A DNA stretch of 64,000 bases, taken from Marinilabiliaceae bacterium JC040 (GTDB lineage: Bacteria; Bacteroidota; Bacteroidia; Bacteroidales; Marinifilaceae). Where the stretch lies: positions 124,001 through 188,000 of the forward strand of contig SNAP01000003.1 of the NCBI GenBank assembly GCA_022496785.1, in the 5' to 3' direction. The notes beneath the pieces were generated by a model. That model saw nothing but the letters and a program-made list of their open reading frames with translations, did no database searches and was not told the origin of the DNA. The position numbers and the translations under genes were made by a program. Positions 44,107 through 53,340 of this stretch are shown here, piece by piece; the first letter of the stretch is position 1; every line of letters begins with the position of its first letter.

Positions 44107-45381
44107 TTATGAATATAAGGGGTTTAGTTTATTCCTATCTGACCTAGTCTTCTTTTGGCGTACTCTACGCATTCTTTTAATTCTACTATAGAATCTTTTA
44201 TTCGAGAAATTATGCTCTTCTCCTATTGATGCCTTTTGTAATTCTTCATATTGACAATTTAATTCTTCATCTCCAAAATCTTTTAAAGAATTACTAATAT
44301 TATTTTCTTTAGAAAAATAATTAAAATACCAGAAATTGAATTTTGTGTATTTTTGTGCGTAATTATTTGTTTTAGATATTTGCCTGAAAATATATATTTC
44401 TCTTTTTTTCCTTGAATCCTTTTTCTTAAAAAGCTTACATATAATAAGTCTATTTTTTTTTCTTAACAGACATATTAGCAATATCAATAGTATTGATATT
44501 AAGATATACATACTTTCTAATTTTGACTGAGATTTATCTTTTGATATAGGTATATTTCTAGCTATATTTAATTTATCATTTGGTAAAACATTAATTTTGT
44601 ATGAAGATAGTTTCTTACTATGATATTTTTTCTTGTAAGAATCGTAATAATGTATTTCTATAGATGGAATTACATATTCTCCAGAATCTTTTAGTAAATA
44701 CCTTATTCTTTGTCTACTTATTGATTTTAATTTTCCTCCTGTGTTTATTGTCTCTCTTTCTTTCTCTTCATTATATATTGTTGCCCAACTTATACCTTCC
44801 ATAGATATCTCTGGTAAAAGAGACGAAAGAGTTTCATAAGCACATATATAGATATCTCTTTCTATTATATCTCCTACTTTATATACCTTCTTTTTTAATA
44901 GATATTTTTCTTTTAAATAAATTTTAGGACTAAGAATAAAATATTTAAAATCTTTCGATCCAAGATCTTTTACTCGAATTGTATTTTGTTTTGTTTTTAT
45001 AACTTGTTCTTGAGGTTTATAATCACCTTCAAAAGGAGATTTTACTTTTATTTTTATTGGTGGTAATGTGAATTCTCCAACTCTTTGTGCGAAAAAATAA
45101 TAGTTCATTTCAATTGATGAATATTTCTTTCCATCAATTACTTTTACCAAAGAAATATTCTCTCCATTCTTTAGATAAATCGAATAGGGGATATCAAAAT
45201 TTGTTATAACGGGAGCATCTGTGAACCATGTACTAGAATATAGAACTAATTTTACTTCTATTTTTTCTCCCACCATTACTTCTTTTTTGCTAAAAGAAAG
45301 CTCTGCAAACACTTTTGCTGATGCATTCAAATTTAAAAGTAAAAAAATGAATATTATTATGTATTTACTGACTTTTACCAT
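44107..45381 (-). CDS. batD: BatD-like protein
   Basis: 424 aa with a signal peptide ending ASAK. The N-terminal half has the BatD domain pattern: AELSFSKKEVMVGEKIEVKL, then SIEMNYYFFAQRVGEFTLPPIKIKV, beta-sandwich strands exposed to the periplasm. A membrane helix at about residues 293-306 (SMYILISILLILLICLL) precedes a basic cytosolic tail of about 110 residues. It is the last gene of the moxR-bat operon and overlaps batBC by 7 bp. Bat proteins support oxidative stress tolerance in Bacteroides and Leptospira; mechanism unknown. Confidence 0.85.
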   Translation of the reverse strand: MVKVSKYIIIFIFLLLNLNASAKVFAELSFSKKEVMVGEKIEVKLVLYSSTWFTDAPVITNFDIPYSIYLKNGENISLVKVIDGKKYSSIEMNYYFFAQRVGEFTLPPIKIKVKSPFEGDYKPQEQVIKTKQNTIRVKDLGSKDFKYFILSPKIYLKEKYLLKKKVYKVGDIIERDIYICAYETLSSLLPEISMEGISWATIYNEEKERETINTGGKLKSISRQRIRYLLKDSGEYVIPSIEIHYYDSYKKKYHSKKLSSYKINVLPNDKLNIARNIPISKDKSQSKLESMYILISILLILLICLLRKKNRLIICKLFKKKDSRKKREIYIFRQISKTNNYAQKYTKFNFWYFNYFSKENNISNSLKDFGDEELNCQYEELQKASIGEEHNFSNKRFYSRIKRMRRVRQKKTRSDRNKLNPLYS

Positions 45382-47114
45382 GGCTTTATAAAAAGATTAT
45401 TTTTAGTTTTGCTTTTAGTATATTGATATAAAAATTGACGTCTAAGAAATTCTGAAGGATCACTACTAATCTCCTTCAATACAACATTTTTATATGATAT
45501 CTTCTTTTGCTTGTTATTATATTGTAATATTTCATCTATATCTAATTCTCTTTTCACATTATTAGATTTCACAAGAACCGCATTTTTCTTTATATTAAAT
45601 AAAGTACTATCTGCATTTTGTATACTCGATATCTCATTCTCGATATCTTTAATTTCATCTTTTAGACTCTTAGGCTTTTTGTGGCTATTCGTAAATTCAT
45701 ATGCTTTTGATTTAGCTTTTAGATATTGCATAATTAACGCATGATTTTTCTGTGCACAAATTAAATTACTGTCTAATTTTATCGATACTTGGAAAGCTTT
45801 ACTTGCTAATTTATATCTATTTTGCTTAACTAATACTACTCCTAAATTATAATAGGAAATTGCATTTGTATCCTTCAAATATAATATCTCAGATTGTTTA
45901 TAATTCTTATTCTTATAATATAAATAGGCTTTCCACTCTTTATCTTGAAATTTTTCTAAAGCTCCTAAAGTATCTTTCTTTAATAGTAAATATGAAGCTT
46001 GCTGGTCTTGAGTCAACCATAAATCAATAAATTTATCTTTTATTTGTGTTTTATCTCCAATATCTTTAAAAGTACAGGAAGACATATTTAATACAACTAG
46101 TAGTAAAAGTATTTCAACATTCCAACCTCTTCTAAACCAGAATAAACATATCAACAAACATAATGGTATTAAATAATATCCCATATCTATCCAATCTTCC
46201 TGTGATAAATCTTTATTTAAAAAATATTTAGAATTAGATTCTATATTCTTCTTTATTTTAAAAATGTCTGATTCATCAAGCGTTATCTGTGTAACATTCA
46301 TATTTTCTAAAAAATCAAATTCAGATAATATTGAATTATCTAATTTCAAGAATATCTCCTTACCTTGATACTTCATGAATCTCCCATTTGCTAATGGTAT
46401 TTTCACTGAATCTGTACTTGAAATTATTAATGATTCGTATAATTTCCCAGTATCTTCTTTTTTAAATATATTTAGATTCTCCTTGTTTAGATTATCTGTC
46501 ACAAATAAAATTGTACAGTTTTTTTTATTTTCTATTAATAGTTCTTCAGATAATTTAAAAGCTTCTTCAATACTACTTCCTTGTTTTGGCATTATACTTG
46601 GTTTTACAGCTTTTAAACGACTTTTTATTATTCTATAATCATTTGTAAATGGAACTAAAACATGAGCAGATCCGGCATATACCAATATTGACACTTGCAT
46701 CTCTGGTATATTATCTAGTAAGTCATTAATCTTCAGTTTAGCTCTTTCTAATCTGTTCGGCTTAATATCTTCTGCTAACATAGAATTTGAAACATCTAAA
46801 GCTATTATTAATGACGAATTTAGCTTATTTCCATAATTATCTTGCTTTTTATTTGCTGGACCTGAAATAGATAAAACTAGTAATATATATCCTACTATTA
46901 ATAATAGTTTGGATTTTGAGAATCTTTTTACTCCATCTTTTGTTAGTACATATGGTCTCAAAGTTTCTGGTATGTTTTCTATCCAAGTATAATTCTTCTT
47001 ATTTTGATATAAAAATACAATACACAAAACTCCTATAGGTATTAATAACAGCAGATAATATGGTCTAAGAAATATGAAATTTGTAGGAATAATCTTTAAA
47101 TTAAAAATATTCAT
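45375..47114 (-). CDS. BatB-BatC fusion: VWA domain plus TPR protein
   Basis: 579 aa. N-terminal helices (LRPYYLLLLIPIGVLCIVFLY and LLIVGYILLVLSISG) are followed by a VWA domain with the MIDAS motif DVSNSM and the later TND; a helix at about 309-323 ends it. A second hydrophobic stretch then leads through a lipobox-like LNMSSC into a TPR region (YYNLGVVLVKQNRYKLASKA and onward) and a Lys-rich tail. In Bacteroides BatB and BatC are two proteins; here they are one frame. An internal start giving a separate BatC is not ruled out. Part of the overlapping moxR-bat operon. Confidence 0.85.
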   Translation of the reverse strand: MNIFNLKIIPTNFIFLRPYYLLLLIPIGVLCIVFLYQNKKNYTWIENIPETLRPYVLTKDGVKRFSKSKLLLIVGYILLVLSISGPANKKQDNYGNKLNSSLIIALDVSNSMLAEDIKPNRLERAKLKINDLLDNIPEMQVSILVYAGSAHVLVPFTNDYRIIKSRLKAVKPSIMPKQGSSIEEAFKLSEELLIENKKNCTILFVTDNLNKENLNIFKKEDTGKLYESLIISSTDSVKIPLANGRFMKYQGKEIFLKLDNSILSEFDFLENMNVTQITLDESDIFKIKKNIESNSKYFLNKDLSQEDWIDMGYYLIPLCLLICLFWFRRGWNVEILLLLVVLNMSSCTFKDIGDKTQIKDKFIDLWLTQDQQASYLLLKKDTLGALEKFQDKEWKAYLYYKNKNYKQSEILYLKDTNAISYYNLGVVLVKQNRYKLASKAFQVSIKLDSNLICAQKNHALIMQYLKAKSKAYEFTNSHKKPKSLKDEIKDIENEISSIQNADSTLFNIKKNAVLVKSNNVKRELDIDEILQYNNKQKKISYKNVVLKEISSDPSEFLRRQFLYQYTKSKTKNNLFIKPW

Positions 47115-47132
47115 GACTTTAGTTTTTATAAT

Positions 47133-48107
47133 TTATTTCTTTATTAAATGAAATAATAGTTTCAATACTATATGAATAAAACTTAAACAAAACGCACTAA
47201 TTAATGGATAATAAAATAGTTTTGTTTTTGGACAATAGCTACTATTCTTATATTCCATTGGTTCTAATTTATCTAAGCTTTTATATATACCTTCCATTTC
47301 TTTTCTATCGTTAGCTAGAAAATATTTCCCTCCTGTTACATCAGATATTTCTTTAAGTGTTTTCTCATCTAAGTCGGAATTACTATTCAATGAACCTCCT
47401 ACTCCAATCGTATATATAATTACTTTTTTCTCTTTAGCTAATTTTGCCATGTTTATAGCACTAACAGAACTTTTACTATCAACTCCATCTGTTAATAATA
47501 TCATTATCCGTTTATTTATTTTATCTTTTTCAAATAGATCGATACCTAATGCTATTGCACTATTAATAGCTGTCATTTGACCTGCCATTCCAACTTCAAT
47601 TTGATTTAAAAACCTACCATAGCTATTTATATCTTCTGTAAAAGGAGTTTGTGTATACGCTTGAGAACCAAAAACTATAAGTCCTACTCTATCTCCTTTA
47701 CGCCTTTTAATGAAATCATTCATTACTTCTTTACAAACTTCCCACCTTGTCTGATTATTACCTTCCTTATCATAGAAGTCAGATGTTTGCATACTTAAAG
47801 AGATATCTGATACCATCAATATATTTCTACCTGTTTTAGATATTTGTTTTGATTTACCTACAATAAACGGAGAAGCTAGTGATACAATCAATAAAATCCA
47901 TATTATTATAATAATTAGCCAATCTACAATACTCTTGCTTTTTATTTTATTTCTGTTATTATTACTAAGTTTCAGTTCTTGTATTGATTGACTCATTCCC
48001 AAAGGAATTCTCAAACTTACCTTCTTCTTATTATATCTTGGAATAAGTAACATTAATAAGGGAAGTGGTAATAATATAAATACCCAAATATTTTCAAATT
48101 CACACAT
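47133..48107 (-). CDS. batA: BatA-like VWA-domain membrane protein
   Basis: 324 aa. Two N-terminal helices (FENIWVFILLPLPLLMLLIP and VDWLIIIIIWILLIVSLASPF), then a VWA domain with a complete MIDAS: DISLSMQTSD, Thr in AQAYTQ/GQMTAIN region and LLTDGVDS. A C-terminal helix (YPLISAFCLSFIHIVLKLLF) anchors it again. It overlaps the DUF4381 gene by 8 bp and is 18 bp upstream of batBC. Metal-dependent protein binding at the membrane is the family role. Confidence 0.9.
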   Translation of the reverse strand: MCEFENIWVFILLPLPLLMLLIPRYNKKKVSLRIPLGMSQSIQELKLSNNNRNKIKSKSIVDWLIIIIIWILLIVSLASPFIVGKSKQISKTGRNILMVSDISLSMQTSDFYDKEGNNQTRWEVCKEVMNDFIKRRKGDRVGLIVFGSQAYTQTPFTEDINSYGRFLNQIEVGMAGQMTAINSAIALGIDLFEKDKINKRIMILLTDGVDSKSSVSAINMAKLAKEKKVIIYTIGVGGSLNSNSDLDEKTLKEISDVTGGKYFLANDRKEMEGIYKSLDKLEPMEYKNSSYCPKTKLFYYPLISAFCLSFIHIVLKLLFHLIKK

Positions 48108-48591
48108 GATGTTTTTTTATCCATATTAATATCTCGAAAACAAAACTCTCAAAATTTAAACTTTCTATTTTAGATAATTTTTGGTCAGAATAGTAAATAT
48201 ATTCTTCAAGAAAATTTGACATTTCTTTATAATGAAAAGATGAATGTCTATTTTGAATAAATATAATCCACTCTTTACCATATAAAACAGATACTTGAGA
48301 ATTTGGATAGGATTGTATACAAACTCGTTTAAGCACTTCAGACATTTTATTTATCTTGGAGCCCAATGAAATATTATTATTCATATATAATTGCTTGATT
48401 AATATACAAGCTTCTCTCCTATATCTATTCCTTTTATATTTTATAACCTTCCTACATATAAAATAAATAATAGACACTATTATTATAATAAATAGGCATT
48501 CCCAACCTATAGTTCTTGGATAAAAATCAATTTTATCAGGCTCTTTAATTAATTGTAGACCCTTTAAAATTGTATTATCAATATTATTCAT
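48100..48591 (-). CDS. DUF4381-like small membrane protein
   Basis: 163 aa. GLQLIKEPDKIDFYPRTIGW is followed by one membrane helix (CLFIIIIVSIIYFICRKV), then a cytosolic helical domain (ILIKQLYMNNNISLGSKINK and VLKRVCIQSYPNSQVSVLYG). The pattern of short N-tail, one helix and basic domain is that of DUF4381 proteins encoded between DUF58 and BatA genes. It overlaps both neighbours (4 and 8 bp). Confidence 0.78.
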   Translation of the reverse strand: MNNIDNTILKGLQLIKEPDKIDFYPRTIGWECLFIIIIVSIIYFICRKVIKYKRNRYRREACILIKQLYMNNNISLGSKINKMSEVLKRVCIQSYPNSQVSVLYGKEWIIFIQNRHSSFHYKEMSNFLEEYIYYSDQKLSKIESLNFESFVFEILIWIKKHHV

Positions 48592-49535
48592 TGCTTTATA
48601 TTTAATAAGGTTCTAATCTGTTCTATTGCTGAAGTTTTCGTATTCATTGAAATAATCGGTATACGATTTTTTATACTTTGAGCTTGTAATTTTCTAATTT
48701 TATCTATATTTTTCAATTTATATTCTTGAAATATCTTTTTATTACGTTTATCTATTTCTAAATACAAATCTTTATATCTTAGATTTACATTATCTTCTGG
48801 CAGTTCTAATTCTGCAATATCATTTATGTTAAAAATAATAATATCTACATCTCTTCTCAAATTCATTATTCTATTGAAATTATCTTCACTTATATTTAGT
48901 ATGTCTGTGATAAATATTAGTAATTGATTATTTTCTTTATAATTATCTATCTCAGATAATAAAGCTTTTAATATGTCTTCTTTATTAACCATTTCTATTT
49001 CACTATCTAATAAGTGATTATTATAGATTTCTAAATTAGAAAGTAGATTTATTTTATTTTTGAAAACATTAGACGGTTTTAATAAATTATAATCTATATC
49101 ATTAAAGACTACACTACCTATTTTATCTCCATGCTCGAATATTCTCCAAAAAGATAGACCTGCTATTTCTCCTGCAATAACAGACTTTAGATAATTTACT
49201 GTTCCAAATTTCATGTATGAAGATTGATCTGTAATTATCCATACACCTCTTTCTCTTTCCTCTGTATAAACTTTTGAATAAAGGGCATTTGTACGCGCAC
49301 TAATTTTCCAATCAATTTTTCTGATATCATCACCTAATACATATTCTCTAACTTCTTGAAAATCTAACCCCTGCCCAAGTAAATTAGATAAATAATTTCC
49401 AGATAATAATGATTGTATTTTATAATTAGGAAGGAAATTAAATCCATATGAATATTTCTTAAGTTCATATAAATATTCTATACTTATATTAACTTTGGAT
49501 TTATAATCTATATTTGAGTTTTTTGTTTTCATCAA
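48588..49535 (-). CDS. DUF58 protein of the moxR-bat operon
   Basis: 315 aa, cytosolic. The DUF58 signature is plain: SGNYLSNLLGQGLDFQEVRE then YVLGDDIRKIDWKISARTNALYSKVYTEERERG. The remainder is a degenerate VWA-like fold (VWIITDQSSYMKFG). It overlaps moxR and DUF4381 genes by 4 bp each. DUF58 proteins pair with MoxR ATPases. Confidence 0.9.
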   Translation of the reverse strand: MMKTKNSNIDYKSKVNISIEYLYELKKYSYGFNFLPNYKIQSLLSGNYLSNLLGQGLDFQEVREYVLGDDIRKIDWKISARTNALYSKVYTEERERGVWIITDQSSYMKFGTVNYLKSVIAGEIAGLSFWRIFEHGDKIGSVVFNDIDYNLLKPSNVFKNKINLLSNLEIYNNHLLDSEIEMVNKEDILKALLSEIDNYKENNQLLIFITDILNISEDNFNRIMNLRRDVDIIIFNINDIAELELPEDNVNLRYKDLYLEIDKRNKKIFQEYKLKNIDKIRKLQAQSIKNRIPIISMNTKTSAIEQIRTLLNIKQ

Positions 49536-50533
49536 GCTATAGAAACAACATTTAATAATTCACTTATAACATCATCTTTAGTTATACCTTCTGCATTTGC
49601 TTCATATTTTAACTGAATTCTATGACGCAAAACATCTCCTATAACCTGTCTTATATCATTAGGAATTACATAATCTCGCCTATCTAACCAAGCTGATACT
49701 CTTGAACACTTCTCAAGAGCAATTGTTGCTCGCGGACTAACTCCAGATTGGATCCATTTCTCAAGTTTCTCGCTATACTTATATGGAATACGTGTTGCTA
49801 TTATAAGTTGAACTATATATTTCTCAATATTTTCAGAAACTACTATATTTTTTATCTCTTTTCGAGCAATATCCACGATATCACTATTTAAGGGTTTTAA
49901 TGTTTCCTCTATATTTTGCTTCTCTTCTTTCTTTATAAGATGTAGTATTTCTAATTCTTCTTCTACATTTGGATAATCAACTTTTATGTTCATTAGGAAT
50001 CTATCCATCTGAGCTTCTGGAAGACGATATGTTCCTTCCTGTTCTTGTGGATTCTGAGTCGCTAATACCATGAAAAATTTTGGCAATTTGTATGTATTTC
50101 CTAACACTGTCACTTGACGTTCTTGCATTGCCTCTAGAAGAGCAGATTGAACTTTTGAAGGAGCTCTATTTATTTCATCAGCTAAAATTATATTATTAAA
50201 AATTGGTCCTTCCTGAAATTTTAAATTACCTTCTTTATTTCCTAAATACATTTCTGTACCTGTTATATCTGAGGGTAATAAATCTGGCGTAAATTGTATT
50301 CTACTTAAATTTAAATTAATATTCTTGGAAAATATCTTAATAGATCTTGTCTTAGCCAAACCAGGCATTCCCTCTATTAGTATATTACCATCTGCTAGTA
50401 GGGCTATTACTAGACCATTAATTAAATTTTCCTGTCCAATAACTTCAGATTTGATTCTTGCTATTAGTTCAATAATTTGATCTCGTGATTTGCAATCTTG
50501 TATTTCCATTCTTTTGTTTATTAATTTATTCAC
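49532..50533 (-). CDS. MoxR-family AAA+ ATPase
   Basis: 333 aa. Walker A is GMPGLAKT (the MoxR form with Leu-Ala before Lys-Thr), Walker B is IILADEINRAPSK, sensor 1 is VLATQNPQEQEGTYRLPEAQ and the arginine-finger region MDRFLMNI follows; sensor 2 lies in SGVSPRATIALE. It probably acts as a chaperone that loads or remodels the VWA proteins encoded downstream. First gene of a six-gene overlapping operon (moxR, DUF58, DUF4381, batA, batBC, batD). Confidence 0.92.
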   Translation of the reverse strand: MNKLINKRMEIQDCKSRDQIIELIARIKSEVIGQENLINGLVIALLADGNILIEGMPGLAKTRSIKIFSKNINLNLSRIQFTPDLLPSDITGTEMYLGNKEGNLKFQEGPIFNNIILADEINRAPSKVQSALLEAMQERQVTVLGNTYKLPKFFMVLATQNPQEQEGTYRLPEAQMDRFLMNIKVDYPNVEEELEILHLIKKEEKQNIEETLKPLNSDIVDIARKEIKNIVVSENIEKYIVQLIIATRIPYKYSEKLEKWIQSGVSPRATIALEKCSRVSAWLDRRDYVIPNDIRQVIGDVLRHRIQLKYEANAEGITKDDVISELLNVVSIA

Positions 50534-50595
50534 AAAAAAACAAAAGATAGAAGATTTCTTAAATCCTATTTCAATATAGTTTTATCCCATAATGA

Positions 50596-51540
50596 CTATT
50601 TAGATAGAAATGATTTTGGTAAAACATTATACATCTTCTTAAAAGCTGCAGAAAAATGTCCTAAATGTGAATAACCAACCTTATATCCTACATCACTAAC
50701 AGTATATTTTCCCGTTAATAAAAGTCTTTTAGCTTCTTCCATTCTATATTCTTGGAAATATTTATGTATACTTTTACCATAAACTGTTTTAAATAAGTCA
50801 CGCAATCTAGTTGAACTTAAACCACATTCTCTAGATAATTCTTTTATAGTTATTGTTTTAGAGAAATCATTAAGGAGAATTTCGCGTGCTTTAAATATCT
50901 GTTTTAAATTAACTTCTTTAATTTCTTGATAGACTTTATCTTCCCTATTTATAAATCTTTCTAAAAGTAATGATAGTAATATCCATGAATAAGATTTACA
51001 TAGATAATTTCTTATCTTTTCAGAATGATTATTGTTTAATAATTCATATATAATAGATCTCATCTTAGCAGATATGGTTTCATAAAAATAAAAAGATTGA
51101 TTTTTATCTAATTTTTCGCAAAAAGGATGTTCTTTCCCTAATATTTCTTTAATCTTACTCTTTTTTAATCTCAAAACAATAATCTGAGTTTTTGAATCTA
51201 AACCCCATGACATATAGGAATCTATATTAGTAAAATATATACCTTCTTTAACTTGATTAATCATTTGGTCTACTTCTGACATATCTTTTTTTGTAGATTG
51301 ACCAATAGTAAATTGTATTGGAATAAATTGATCATCTTTATTAATACGTCTTACTACTACTATATCTTTAGGCCACTCAACATCTGCGCAAATAACTTCT
51401 AGATATTCATACCTAAATGTTCGTATTTCGCCACCCTTTAATTTTAACGTGCCATCCTCAATTTCACCATTTAAGAAATTATTCCAAATATCTAATTGTT
51501 TATCTATACTAGAAAAATTATAATCTAAATCAATTTGCAT
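50596..51540 (-). CDS. AraC-family transcriptional regulator
   Basis: 314 aa. The N-terminal ~200 residues form an effector domain of the PchR-like type (KGGEIRTFRYEYLEVICADV). The C-terminal HTH_18 domain spans about 215-314: TIKELSRECGLSSTRLRDLFK then YTVSDVGYKVGYSHLGHFSAAFKKMYNVLPKSF. It is divergent from the sulfatase gene across 148 bp and may control it; the promoter is at 51576-51607. Confidence 0.88.
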   Translation of the reverse strand: MQIDLDYNFSSIDKQLDIWNNFLNGEIEDGTLKLKGGEIRTFRYEYLEVICADVEWPKDIVVVRRINKDDQFIPIQFTIGQSTKKDMSEVDQMINQVKEGIYFTNIDSYMSWGLDSKTQIIVLRLKKSKIKEILGKEHPFCEKLDKNQSFYFYETISAKMRSIIYELLNNNHSEKIRNYLCKSYSWILLSLLLERFINREDKVYQEIKEVNLKQIFKAREILLNDFSKTITIKELSRECGLSSTRLRDLFKTVYGKSIHKYFQEYRMEEAKRLLLTGKYTVSDVGYKVGYSHLGHFSAAFKKMYNVLPKSFLSK

Positions 51541-51575
51541 AAACTAAGTTTTAGAATTACTAATATTTATAGTAA

Positions 51576-51607
51576 CAAATATAATTAGAATATGAACAAA
51601 AAGCAAA
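51576..51607 (-). promoter_or_regulatory. Promoter of the AraC-type regulator gene
   Basis: On the minus strand TTTG, 20 bases, TATATTTG; the start codon is 36 bp downstream of the -7 element. Confidence 0.55.
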
Positions 51608-51657
51608 ATGGGATAATTCAATGTCATTTTACAGTAAAATATCTTGGATTCTTAAGC

Positions 51658-51665
51658 TACGTTTG
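51658..51665 (+). promoter_or_regulatory. -7 element TACGTTTG of the sulfatase gene
   Basis: A perfect TAnnTTTG match 23 bp upstream of the start codon at 51689. No well-spaced -33 TTTG is visible, which may point to activator dependence. Confidence 0.5.
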
Positions 51666-51688
51666 TTACGTAATTAAAAACAAATAAT

Positions 51689-53248
51689 ATGAATTCAAGA
51701 GACCTTCTAAAACACGTAGGAGTTGGGACTGCTTTATTAAGCTCTATACTTCCTGCAAGTGCTTCTCATATTAATGAGAAAGATAAAAAACAAGAAAAAC
51801 CAAACATCTTAGTCATATTTGGTGATGATATAGGTTTGTATAACATTAGCGCATATTCTGACGGGATTATGGGATATCATACCCCAAATATTGATAGAAT
51901 AGCAAAAGAAGGAATGAGATTTACTGATTTCTATGGAGAACAATCATCTACAGCAGGTAGATCTGCATTTATTACAGGACAATGTCCGTTGAGAACAGGT
52001 TTAACTAAAGTTGGAATGCCTGGTGCAGATATTGGTATCCAAGCTAAAGATATTACCATTGCTGAAATGCTTAAAACTCTGGGTTATACTACAGGACAAT
52101 TTGGTAAGAACCACCTTGGCGATAGAGATAAGTATCTTCCTACAAATCATGGATTCGATGAATTCTTCGGTAATTTATATCATTTAAATGCAGAAGAAGA
52201 ACCCGAAAATCCTGATTATCCTAAAGATCCAGAATTTGCCAAAAAGTTTGGACCAAGAGGTGTTATTAAGGCAACTGCAGATGGACAAATTAGAGACACA
52301 GGACCTCTTAGTAAAAAAAGAATGGAAACTTGTGATGAAGAATTTCTTACTGCTGCAGAAGCTTTTATTAAGAAATCAGTAAAACAAGGTAAACCTTTCT
52401 TTACTTGGATGAACACAACAGGTATGCATTATCCTACCTATCCACGTAAAAAAGTAAAAGGACAATCTGGACAAGGATTTTATAACGATGTTATGGTTGA
52501 ACATGATAAAATAGTAGGTAAACTTCTTAATCTTCTTGAAGAACTTGGTGTTGATGAAAATACTATTGTTATTTATTCAACTGATAATGGCCCTCACTAC
52601 AATATGTGGCCTGATGGAGCGATAACTCCATTTAGATCCGAGAAAAATACAAATTGGGAAGGTGCTTATAGAATTCCTGCTATAATTAAATGGCCAGGAC
52701 ATATAAAACCTGGAAGTATTTCAAATGAAATAATGTCTCATACAGATTGGGCTCCTACTTTATTAGCTGCAGCTGGAAATGATAATGTGAAAAAAGAATT
52801 ACTAAAAGGTGATTTTAAATATAATAATAAACAATATAAGTGTCATCTTGATGGATATAATTTTCTTCCATTATTAACAGGTAAAACTAATAAAGGACCT
52901 AGAAAAAATTTCTTTTATTTCAATGATGATGGAATGCCTGTCGCAATGAGAACAGGAGATTGGAAATTAGTATTTGCTGAACAAAGAGCTAAGGGATTAG
53001 ATGTTTGGAGAGAACCTTTTGTTCCTTTAAGAATTCCTTTATTATTCAATCTTAGAAGAGATCCATTTGAAAGAGCTCATGAAGAATCAGAAAACTATGG
53101 CAAATGGATGTCAAATCACGCTTTTATGATATATAAAGCACAAGATGAAATGGGTAAATTCTTGAAAACATTTAAAGAGTTTCCACCTTCACAACGTCCA
53201 GCTTCTTTCAGTATTGATCAAATAACAGAAAAAATGTTAAAAAAATAA
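51689..53248 (+). CDS. Sulfatase (S1 type) with a Ser-type formylglycine site
   Basis: 519 aa. An N-terminal export signal is likely (HVGVGTALLSSILPASASH). Metal ligands include the DD pair of NILVIFGDDIGLYN (Asp45-Asp46) and the distal STDNGPHYN. The nucleophile region is GEQSSTAGRSAFITG; Ser87 takes the place normally held by Cys, giving S-x-A-x-R. Ser-type sites are matured by anaerobic enzymes such as the one at 42715, not by the aerobic FGE. The phrases QFGKNHLGDRDKYLPTNHGF and HTDWAPTLLAAAG are typical of S1 arylsulfatases. Substrate unknown. Confidence 0.92.
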   Translation: MNSRDLLKHVGVGTALLSSILPASASHINEKDKKQEKPNILVIFGDDIGLYNISAYSDGIMGYHTPNIDRIAKEGMRFTDFYGEQSSTAGRSAFITGQCPLRTGLTKVGMPGADIGIQAKDITIAEMLKTLGYTTGQFGKNHLGDRDKYLPTNHGFDEFFGNLYHLNAEEEPENPDYPKDPEFAKKFGPRGVIKATADGQIRDTGPLSKKRMETCDEEFLTAAEAFIKKSVKQGKPFFTWMNTTGMHYPTYPRKKVKGQSGQGFYNDVMVEHDKIVGKLLNLLEELGVDENTIVIYSTDNGPHYNMWPDGAITPFRSEKNTNWEGAYRIPAIIKWPGHIKPGSISNEIMSHTDWAPTLLAAAGNDNVKKELLKGDFKYNNKQYKCHLDGYNFLPLLTGKTNKGPRKNFFYFNDDGMPVAMRTGDWKLVFAEQRAKGLDVWREPFVPLRIPLLFNLRRDPFERAHEESENYGKWMSNHAFMIYKAQDEMGKFLKTFKEFPPSQRPASFSIDQITEKMLKK

Positions 53249-53292
53249 TATAAAACATATCAATCGCAAATTGATTAGATTTTATAATTGAA

Positions 53293-53325
53293 AAGGTAGT
53301 GTCTTAAAATGTAAGATACTACCTT
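53293..53325. terminator. Terminator between the sulfatase and a convergent TlpA-like gene
   Basis: A 14-bp stem with one mismatch (AAGGTAGTGTCTTA / TAAGATACTACCTT). Confidence 0.65.
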
Positions 53326-53340
53326 AATTAGCATTTATTC

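Noticed and set aside
52188-52416. Short open frames inside the sulfatase gene on both strands
   Set aside because: Shadows of a well-supported coding frame; no start signals or recognisable sequence.
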